Origin: JBBCJT01 sp037190665
GTDB taxonomy: Bacteria > Pseudomonadota > Alphaproteobacteria > Acetobacterales > Acetobacteraceae
Direction: 5' to 3'
NCBI GenBank assembly: GCA_037190665.1
Contig: JBBCJT010000128.1
Coordinates: 1 to 15,754 of the forward strand
DNA length: 15,754 nt
A program made the translations under genes and the position numbers. The notes beneath the pieces are model-generated. The model worked only from the letters and a program-made list of their open reading frames with translations, was not told the origin of the DNA and made no database searches. This document shows, in pieces, positions 7,966-13,461 of this stretch; positions within the stretch are counted from its first letter, which is position 1; each line of letters begins with the position of its first letter.

Positions 7966-7999
7966 CTTATTTAAGGAAATGGCTTATTTCTTTAATAAG
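7966..7999 (-). promoter_or_regulatory. A+T-rich dyad upstream of fic, probable operator/promoter
   Basis: Arms 7966-7978 and 7987-7999 pair in 11 of 13 positions. The half-site CTTATT occurs at 7966 and again as CTTATTT at 7983, with its inverse AATAAG at 7994-7999. The dyad starts 6 bp upstream of the fic ATG, so it would overlap any promoter for that gene. The TTAAAT on the minus strand (7971-7976) could be a -10 hexamer of a nearly leaderless transcript. Since the Fic protein has a C-terminal winged helix, self-repression through this site is a reasonable inference. Confidence 0.5.
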
Positions 8000-8053
8000 A
8001 GATCGGCTTAGGTAAGCGGCTTTAATCAGCGTCCGCCCGCTGCCGCAGCCTCG

Positions 8054-8123
8054 CTCAGGCCTGCTTCAGCTCCATCAGATCGCGCGGGCTTTCCGTCCGC
8101 GGTGGATGCGATCCTGAATGCAG
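8054..8123 (-). pseudogene. Decayed duplicate of the tyrC 3' end
   Basis: Aligning these 70 bases with 8631-8701, the last 71 bases around the tyrC terminus, gives 59 identities, 11 mismatches and one 1-nt gap by hand. The first 19 bases are identical (CTCAGGCCTGCTTCAGCTC). Translation on the minus strand gives CIQDRIHRGRKARAI, then a frameshift, then LMELKQA and a stop. The real TyrC ends YIEDRIHRGRKIRRNLIELKQA (shown here over its last 22 as two blocks, YIEDRIHRGRK and IRRNLIELKQA). Similarity stops exactly at the stop codon on one side and about 24 codons upstream on the other. It is a non-functional remnant, frameshifted, with no start. Confidence 0.82.
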
Positions 8124-8285
8124 ACCCCATCCTCCTCGCCGGGGATACCATGGACAGGGTGCATGAACGGCGGTATCGGCGTGGTGATCGCTGACTGAAA
8201 TACTCGATCGTCGTGGAGTGCCTGAAACAGATTCCAGCCGTGCCGTTTGATGTTCGAGTTTTATTAAACTTTGCGGGTTCAAGAC

Positions 8286-8600
8286 ATGCAGAAATTAGCG
8301 GCGCCACTGGCGGCAGATCAAGATTCTATCAATAGAATTCTGCAATATGATGCTAACAAGAAGAGTGCAGGCGTCGCCTATCTTCTGTGGTTCTTTTTTG
8401 GATGTTTCGGCGGCCATCGTTTCTACGTCGGCAAAACGCTCTCGGCTGTCATCATGCTGCTGCTAGCCATTGCATCGGCGATTACAATCTGGATCTTCAT
8501 CGGCTTTATCGGCCTCGGCATACTGGGCGTATGGGCACTTGTTGACGCCTTCCTGATCCCCGGCTGGATCCGAAATCACAACACGCAGTTGATCCGATAG
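8286..8600 (+). CDS. Small TM2-domain membrane protein
   Basis: 104 residues. After a polar N-terminus (about 1-25) come two hydrophobic segments, about 28-45 (AGVAYLLWFFFGCFGGHRF) and 52-82 (VIMLLLAIASAITIWIFIGF onward). The TM2 family signature is clear: a G-x-x-G-x-HRFY-x-G turn at the end of the first helix (GCFGGHRFYVGK) and a D-A-F-LIP motif after the second (VDAFLIPGWI). TM2 proteins are small inner-membrane proteins of poorly known role. The ATG at 8286 was chosen over a TTG at 8271; neither has a strong Shine-Dalgarno. G+C is about 52% over 8341-8580 by my count, much lower than its neighbours, which suggests recent acquisition. It lies between the tyrC remnant and the real tyrC end. 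Confidence 0.85.
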   Translation: MQKLAAPLAADQDSINRILQYDANKKSAGVAYLLWFFFGCFGGHRFYVGKTLSAVIMLLLAIASAITIWIFIGFIGLGILGVWALVDAFLIPGWIRNHNTQLIR

Positions 8601-8604
8601 CTCC

Positions 8605-8647
8605 GCTGAAGGAGCAGGCCTCTTGTAAGTCTCAGGCCTGCTTCAGC
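8605..8647. terminator. Long inverted repeat at the tyrC / TM2 convergent junction
   Basis: The left arm 8605-8621 (GCTGAAG, then GAG, then CAGGCCT) is the exact complement of 8634-8647 (AGGCCTGCTTCAGC), except for a 3-base GAG bulge. The loop is 12 bases. The right arm is the coding end of tyrC, starting inside its stop codon. Placed between two convergent genes, it is a good candidate for a bidirectional terminator. The left arm is in effect an inverted copy of the tyrC terminus. Confidence 0.6.
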
Positions 8648-9519
8648 TCGATCAGGTTGCGGCGGATCTTGCGGCCGCGGTGGATGCGGTCCTCAATGTA
8701 GCCGGCATCGCCCCAGCGCACCGCGCGCGCCATCGCCTGCGTGTCCTCGGTGAAGCGCGCCAGCATCTCCAGCAGCGCCTCGCGGTTGTTGAGGAACACG
8801 TCCCGCCACATCGTCGGGTCCGAGGCCGCGATGCGGGTGAAGTCGCGGAAGCCGGTGGCGGCGAATTTCAGCACCTGCTGGCGGCTCTCCTCGGCGAGGT
8901 CGTCCGCCGTGCCGCAGATCGCGAAGGCGATCAGGTGCGGCAGGTGGGAGACGATGGCGAGCACGCGGTCGTGGTGGCCGGGTTCCATCACCTCGACCAT
9001 GGATCCGCAGCGCCGCCACAGCTCGGCGACCTTCTCCACCGCGTCCGCATCCGTGCCCGGCGGCGGGGTCAGCAGGCACCAGCGGCCCTCGAACAGCGTC
9101 GGGAAGCCGGCATCGGGGCCGGAATACTCGGTGCCGGCGAGCGGATGGGCCGGCACGAAATGCACATGCGGCGGCACGTGCGGGCCCACATCGCGGATCA
9201 CCGACTGCTTGGTGCTGCCGACATCGGTGAGCACCGCTTCCTCGGCCAGATGCGGGGCGATCGTCTCCGCGATGTCGGCATAGGCGCCGACCGGGGCGCA
9301 AAGCATCACGCAATCAGCGCCCGCCACCGCGCGCGCAAGGTCCGGCTCCACCACGTCCGCGATGCCCAGCTCGCGCACCCGCGCGAGCGTCGCCTCGCTG
9401 CGCGCATGTGCCACCACCGTGGCGGCGAGGCTTCCTACCTGTTGCGCGCGCCGGGCGACGGAGGACCCGATCAGCCCGATGCCGATCAGCGCCAGCCGCT
9501 GGAAGACCGGGTCAGCCAC
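8632..9519 (-). CDS. tyrC: Cyclohexadienyl / prephenate dehydrogenase
   Basis: 295 residues, GTG start. The N-terminal Rossmann motif G13-I-G-L-I-G18 binds the nicotinamide cofactor. The prephenate dehydrogenase block AHPLAGTEYSGPDAG lies at about 124-138 (His125), SHLPHLIAFAI at about 191-201, and a helical C-terminal dimerisation region follows. Length fits the TyrA/TyrC family without a fused chorismate mutase. The reaction is oxidative decarboxylation of prephenate to 4-hydroxyphenylpyruvate and/or arogenate to tyrosine, the last stage of tyrosine synthesis in the cytoplasm. The GTG is inside the end of hisC (8-nt overlap, GTGGCTGA), which implies translational coupling; together they can carry prephenate or arogenate to tyrosine. 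Which substrate is preferred cannot be told from the sequence. Its terminus is duplicated nearby in decayed form. Confidence 0.9.
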   Translation of the reverse strand: MADPVFQRLALIGIGLIGSSVARRAQQVGSLAATVVAHARSEATLARVRELGIADVVEPDLARAVAGADCVMLCAPVGAYADIAETIAPHLAEEAVLTDVGSTKQSVIRDVGPHVPPHVHFVPAHPLAGTEYSGPDAGFPTLFEGRWCLLTPPPGTDADAVEKVAELWRRCGSMVEVMEPGHHDRVLAIVSHLPHLIAFAICGTADDLAEESRQQVLKFAATGFRDFTRIAASDPTMWRDVFLNNREALLEMLARFTEDTQAMARAVRWGDAGYIEDRIHRGRKIRRNLIELKQA

Positions 9520-10600
9520 GGGCGGCGAACGCGGTCAGCGCCTCGATCACCAGATCGCATTCCTCGGTCGTGCCGATGGAGATGCGCAGGCAGTTCGGCA
9601 GCGCGTAAGCCTTCATCGCGCGCACGATCAGCCCGCGCGACTTGAGGAACGCATCGGCGGCCTCCGCGCCCCCGGGACTGCCGAAATCGGCGAGGATGAA
9701 GTTGCCCTCGCTCGGCCAGACCTTGATGCCGGCCTTCGTCAGCGCCTCGGTCACCCGCGCGCGTTCGGCGGTGTTGTGGGCGCGGCAGCGCTCCACCCAG
9801 CCGCGCTCCTCCAGCGCCGCCACCGCGGCCGCCTGCGCGATCAGGTTCACGTTGAACACGCCACGGATGCGGTTGAGCACGTCGATCACCTCCGCCGGGC
9901 CATAGGCCCAGCCGATGCGCAGCCCGCCCAGGCCGAAGATCTTGCTGAAGGTGCGCAGCATCACCGTGCCGCCGCCGGGCGCGTCCGCGAGCTTCGCGCC
10001 CGGGTCGTAGTCCGGGTTCTCGACATACTCGGCATAGGCGGCGTCGATGACGAGCAGCACGTGGTCCGGCAGCCCGGCGCGCAGCCGCCCGATCTCCGCC
10101 TGCGGCAGCAGCGCGCCGGTGGGGTTGTTCGGGTTGGCGATGAAGACCAGCTTCGTGGCCGGCGAGACGGCGGCGAGGATGCCGTCCACATCCGCCATCA
10201 GGTTGCGCTCCGCCACCTTGATGACGCGGCAGCCGGCGTATTTGCCGCTGATCTCGTACATCAGGAAGCCGTGGGCGGACATGATCAGCTCCGTCCCCGC
10301 GCCGCCATAGGCGAGGCAGAGATGGGTGATCAGCTCGTCCGAGCCGGTGCCGCAGACGATGCGCGCCGGATCGAGCCCGTAGCGGCGGCCGAGCGCGGCC
10401 CGCAGCGCCGCCGACCCGCCATCGGGGTAGCGGTGGCCGTCGGCGGCCGCGCGCGCCATCGCCTCGACCGCGGCCGGCGGCGGGCCGAACGGCCCCTCGT
10501 TGGAGCTGAGCTTGATGATGCGGTTGATGCCGGACAGCTTCGACTCGCCGGCGACGTAGGGCTCGATATCCAGGATCGTGGGGCGTGGGGCCGGCGGCAT
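9512..10600 (-). CDS. hisC: Histidinol-phosphate / aromatic aminotransferase
   Basis: 362 residues, fold-type I PLP enzyme. Visible features: substrate/PLP region YPDGG (58-62), N156-P-N-N-P-T-G162, D186-A-A-Y189, the Schiff-base lysine in SK220IFGLGGLRIG, and the carboxylate-binding arginine in LRISIGT (Arg339). These fit HisC, which converts imidazole acetol phosphate to histidinol phosphate. Many alphaproteobacterial HisC paralogues also transaminate aromatic keto acids, and pairing with tyrC points that way here. The ATG at 10600 has GGAGA five bases upstream and opens directly onto the usual N-terminus. A longer frame to 10759 would run through the divergent metX promoter region and is rejected. 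It is first gene of the hisC-tyrC unit. Confidence 0.9.
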   Translation of the reverse strand: MPPAPRPTILDIEPYVAGESKLSGINRIIKLSSNEGPFGPPPAAVEAMARAAADGHRYPDGGSAALRAALGRRYGLDPARIVCGTGSDELITHLCLAYGGAGTELIMSAHGFLMYEISGKYAGCRVIKVAERNLMADVDGILAAVSPATKLVFIANPNNPTGALLPQAEIGRLRAGLPDHVLLVIDAAYAEYVENPDYDPGAKLADAPGGGTVMLRTFSKIFGLGGLRIGWAYGPAEVIDVLNRIRGVFNVNLIAQAAAVAALEERGWVERCRAHNTAERARVTEALTKAGIKVWPSEGNFILADFGSPGGAEAADAFLKSRGLIVRAMKAYALPNCLRISIGTTEECDLVIEALTAFAARG

Positions 10601-10702
10601 CTCAGTCTCCGCGTGCGGATCGGCAACGGTGCGGGCCACCCCCGCGCCGCGGGCGGCCACCGCCCTTCCGCGCGGCGGCCGGGGTAGCCGAACGCGCCCC
10701 CC

Positions 10703-10730
10703 CTGCCAACCCGCGCCGCGCCGGTATAAG
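10703..10730 (+). promoter_or_regulatory. Possible sigma-70 promoter of metX
   Basis: CTGCCA at 10703-10708 and TATAAG at 10725-10730 are separated by 16 bp, close to a -35/-10 pair. They lie in the 139-bp gap between the divergent hisC and metX starts. The start site would be only a few bases before the metX ATG, whose GGGAG Shine-Dalgarno (10730-10734) would then be at the transcript's very 5' end. No SAM-II riboswitch-like core was seen in the gap. Confidence 0.3.
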
Positions 10731-10739
10731 GGAGCGGCG

Positions 10740-11882
10740 ATGACCGCCGTCGCCGACATGGCCCCCCTGCCGGAAGTGGACCACCAGCGCGCCGTTTTCG
10801 ACGACGGGCTGGTGCTGGATTGCGGCGTGCGCCTCGCGCCGCTGGAAATCGCCTGGCGCGCCTACGGCACCCTGAACGCGGAGCGCAGCAACGCCGTCCT
10901 GGTCTGCCATGCGCTGACGGCGGATCAGTACCTGGCCGAACGCCAGCCTGTGACCGGCAAGCCGGGCTGGTGGGAGAACGTGGTCGGCCCCGGCAAGCCG
11001 ATCGACACTGACCGCTTCTTCGTGATCTGCAGCAACGTGCTCGGCGGCTGCATGGGCTCCACCGGGCCGCGCAGCATCAACCCGGCCACCGGCCGCGCCT
11101 GGGGGACCGAGTTCCCGCCGGTGACCATCCGCGACATGGTCCGCGCCCAGAAGCGGCTGGTCGAGCAGCTCGGCATCAACAAGCTGTTCGCGGTGATCGG
11201 CGGGTCGATGGGCGGGATGCAGACGCTGGAATGGGCGGCCACCTACCCGGACACGGTCTTCGCCGCCGTGCCGATCGCCACCGCCGCCTACCACTCCGCG
11301 CAGAACATCGCCTTCAACGAGGTCGGGCGGCAGTCGATCTTCGCCGATCCCGACTGGATGAGCGGACACTATTTCGAGCACGGCCGCATCCCGGCCCGCG
11401 GCCTCGCGGTCGCGCGGATGTGTGCGCACATCACCTACCTGAGCGAGGAGGCGCTGGCCCGGAAGTTCGGCCGGCGGCTGCGGTCGGGGCAGTCGCTCTC
11501 CCTGTTCGACGACCTGTTCGAGGTGGAGAGCTACCTGCAGCATCAGGGCAGCACCTTCGTCCGCCGCTTCGATGCGAATTCCTACCTGACCATCACGCGG
11601 GCGATGGATTTCTTCGACATCGCCTCCGAGCACGGCTCGCTGGCCGATGCGTTCCGCGGCACGCGCACGCGCTTCCTGCTGGTGTCCTTCAGCTCCGACT
11701 GGCTGTTCCCGACCTCCCAGTCGCGCGCGGTGGTGCGCGCGCTGAACGCGGCCGCCGCCAACGTGAGCTTCGTGGAGATCGAGAGCGACAAGGGCCACGA
11801 CGCCTTCCTGCTCGACGAGCCGGATTTCCACCGCACGCTCGCCGGCTTCATCGCCGGCTGCGCCGAGCACGCGGGGCTGTGA
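10740..11882 (+). CDS. metX: Homoserine O-acyltransferase (MetX type)
   Basis: 380 residues, alpha/beta-hydrolase fold. The nucleophile elbow GGS156MGGMQTLEWA is the MetX signature. The catalytic Asp320 lies in SSDWLFP and His353 in KGHDAFLL. Other family blocks are CHALT (56-60), GPGKPIDT (83-90), and GSTGP (106-110). It acylates L-homoserine with acetyl-CoA or succinyl-CoA, committing it to methionine synthesis; the acyl donor cannot be safely called here. The ATG at 10740 is preceded by GGGAG and removes a Pro/Arg-rich non-conserved extension from the longer open frame. Its TGA overlaps the metW ATG by one base, and metX-metW pairing is typical of proteobacteria. The unit is divergent from hisC-tyrC. 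Confidence 0.93.
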   Translation: MTAVADMAPLPEVDHQRAVFDDGLVLDCGVRLAPLEIAWRAYGTLNAERSNAVLVCHALTADQYLAERQPVTGKPGWWENVVGPGKPIDTDRFFVICSNVLGGCMGSTGPRSINPATGRAWGTEFPPVTIRDMVRAQKRLVEQLGINKLFAVIGGSMGGMQTLEWAATYPDTVFAAVPIATAAYHSAQNIAFNEVGRQSIFADPDWMSGHYFEHGRIPARGLAVARMCAHITYLSEEALARKFGRRLRSGQSLSLFDDLFEVESYLQHQGSTFVRRFDANSYLTITRAMDFFDIASEHGSLADAFRGTRTRFLLVSFSSDWLFPTSQSRAVVRALNAAAANVSFVEIESDKGHDAFLLDEPDFHRTLAGFIAGCAEHAGL

Positions 11883-12517
11883 TGGACGCCTCCGCCCGTT
11901 TCGTCGCCAAGAACCTGCGGCTCGAGCTCAAGCTGATCGCGGACATGGTCACGCCCGGGTCGCGCGTGCTGGACATCGGCTGCGGCGACGGCGCGCTGAT
12001 CGAGCACCTGTTCCACACCCGCAACTGCGATGCGCGCGGCATCGAGATCGACATGGCGCAGGTGACGCGCGCGGTCGCGCACGGCCTGCCGGTGATGCAG
12101 GGCGACGCGGACGGCGACCTGCGCCATTACCCCGACGGCGCGTTCGACTTCGTGATCCTGTCGCGCACGCTGCAGGCGGTGGCGCGCCCGCGGGAGGTGC
12201 TGCGGCAGATGCTGCGCATCGGCGGCCGCGCCGTCGTGTCCTTCCCCAATTTCGGTCATTGGCAGGTGCGCACCAGCCTGATGCTGCGCGGACGGATGCC
12301 GATGACCGCGACGTGGGACAAGCCCTGGCACGAGACGCCGAACATCCACCCCTGCACCATCCGCGACTTCTTCGACCTGTGTGCGCTGGACGGCTACGTG
12401 GTGGAGGACTGGCTCGCCGCCGACGAGCAGGGCCAGCGCGCGCCCTGGCGGCGCTATCCGCAACTTGCGAACCTGTTCGGCGAGCAGGCGTTGTTCAAGC
12501 TGCGCCGGGCGGGCTGA
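11882..12517 (+). CDS. metW: Methionine biosynthesis protein MetW, SAM-dependent methyltransferase fold
   Basis: 211 residues, close to the usual 200. Motif I of class I methyltransferases is clear: VLDIGCGDGALI (29-40). It is followed by GIEID (53-57) for the acidic ribose ligand and by the MetW-typical FDFVILSRTLQ and SFPNFGHWQVR blocks. MetW is encoded beside metX and is needed for full MetX function in several proteobacteria; the methyl acceptor, if any, is unknown. It starts inside the metX stop (TGATG), which indicates translational coupling. A hairpin follows 11 nt after the stop. Confidence 0.92.
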   Translation: MDASARFVAKNLRLELKLIADMVTPGSRVLDIGCGDGALIEHLFHTRNCDARGIEIDMAQVTRAVAHGLPVMQGDADGDLRHYPDGAFDFVILSRTLQAVARPREVLRQMLRIGGRAVVSFPNFGHWQVRTSLMLRGRMPMTATWDKPWHETPNIHPCTIRDFFDLCALDGYVVEDWLAADEQGQRAPWRRYPQLANLFGEQALFKLRRAG

Positions 12518-12528
12518 ATCGCGCGATC

Positions 12529-12561
12529 GTGCGCGGCTGCCGGCCTGTCCGGCACGCGCAC
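12529..12561. terminator. Hairpin after metW
   Basis: An outer stem, 12529-12535 with 12555-12561 (GTGCGCG / CGCGCAC), and an inner stem, 12539-12543 with 12549-12553 (GCCGG / CCGGC), are both perfect, with a 3-nt/1-nt internal loop. No T-run follows (ccccctt). It begins 11 nt after the metW stop and separates metXW from the next unit. The rest of the gap to 12678 shows nothing else that I can assign, apart from the ribosome binding site of the next gene. Confidence 0.5.
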
Positions 12562-12678
12562 ACCCCCTTCGCCGCGCGCTCCCTCTGCCCACGTTAGAAA
12601 CCGCGAGCGCCGCCCTGCCGTTGTCGTGCTGGCCCGGCAGCGAAGGCCCCGCGCGCGCGGGCTCGCGGAGGAGGCAAC

Positions 12679-13461
12679 GTGGACATCGGTCTCGGCGGCA
12701 GGCGCGTTCTCGTCACCGGCGGCAGTTCCGGGCTCGGCGCCGCGATGGTCAGGGCCTTCGCGGCCGAGGGCGCGCGCGTCGCGATCAACTATCGCAGCAA
12801 TCCGGAGGCGGCCGACGCGCTTGTCGCGGAGTGCGTCGCCGCGGGCGCCGAGGCGGTGGCGCTGATGGCCGATGTCGGCGACCCGGACGCGGTCGCGGCG
12901 ATGTTCGCCCGGCTCGACCGGCTCTGGGGCGGGCTCGACGTGCTGGTCAACAACGCCGGGATCGACGGACGCGCGGCCCTCGGCTGGGAAGCCGATGTCG
13001 ATGCATGGGGAAAGGTCATCGACGTCAACCTGAAGGGCGCCTTCCTGTGCGCGCGCCAGGCTCTGCGCCGGATGGTGCCGCAGGGATCGGGCGTGATCCT
13101 CAACACGTCGAGCGTGCATGAGGTGATCGCCTGGACCGGCTACAGCGCCTACGCCGCCAGCAAGGCCGGGCTGTCGATGATGTCCCGCTCGCTCGCGCAG
13201 GAAGCCGCGCCGCATGGCGTGCGCGTGCTGTGCATCGCCCCCGGCGCCATCCGCACGCCGATCAACCGGCAGGTCTGGCAGGACCCGGAAAGCTACCGGG
13301 ACCTGCTGGGCAAGATCCCGCTCGGCCGCATCGGCGAGCCGGAGGACGTGGCGCGCATGGCGCTGGTGCTCGCCTCCGACATCGCCGGCTACGTGACGGG
13401 CACCACGGTCTTCGTGGATGGCGGAATGACGGATTATCCGTCCTTCGCGCATGGCGGCTGA
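12679..13461 (+). CDS. Short-chain dehydrogenase/reductase, glucose 1-dehydrogenase-like
   Basis: 260 residues, classical SDR length. Cofactor motif T13-G-G-S-S-G-L-G20; D65 with V near the adenine; N91-N-A-G94; active-site tetrad N117 (VNLKG), S145, Y158 and K162 (YAASK). The run INYRSN after strand 2 keeps an Arg that often favours NADP, as in Bacillus glucose dehydrogenases, which carry the same INYRS stretch. The ending GTTVFVDGGMT is also typical of that subgroup. It starts with GTG at 12679 behind a strong GGAGGAGG Shine-Dalgarno. The downstream GH15 gene overlaps it by 11 nt. This suggests oxidation of the glucose released by that enzyme, or of a related sugar or polyol. The substrate is inferred from context; many SDRs of this type act on other alcohols. 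Confidence 0.85.
   Translation: MDIGLGGRRVLVTGGSSGLGAAMVRAFAAEGARVAINYRSNPEAADALVAECVAAGAEAVALMADVGDPDAVAAMFARLDRLWGGLDVLVNNAGIDGRAALGWEADVDAWGKVIDVNLKGAFLCARQALRRMVPQGSGVILNTSSVHEVIAWTGYSAYAASKAGLSMMSRSLAQEAAPHGVRVLCIAPGAIRTPINRQVWQDPESYRDLLGKIPLGRIGEPEDVARMALVLASDIAGYVTGTTVFVDGGMTDYPSFAHGG

Larger units (their letters stand above)
7961..8285. other. Gene-free A+T-richer stretch between fic and the TM2 gene
   Basis: No intact gene is supported here. The stretch contains the dyad next to fic (7966-7999), a short palindrome GCTTAGGTAAGC at 8006-8017, and a decayed copy of the tyrC 3' end (8054-8123). The remainder, up to the TM2 start, has about 45% G+C over 8221-8280 by count, far below the window norm. 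Open frames on the minus strand at 8026-8307 and 8055-8282 have no recognisable domain and run through the tyrC remnant in the wrong frames. On the plus strand, one frame encodes a short stretch (EIPAVPFDVRV-like region near 8220-8260) that I do not recognise. Confidence 0.6.

Noticed and set aside
8026..8307. Two minus-strand open frames of 75-93 codons between fic and TM2
   Set aside because: They pass through the frameshifted tyrC remnant in the wrong frames and contain no other recognisable sequence.
10601..10739. SAM-II type riboswitch upstream of metX
   Set aside because: The gap is short and I see no matching pseudoknot core; only a possible promoter and Shine-Dalgarno are visible.
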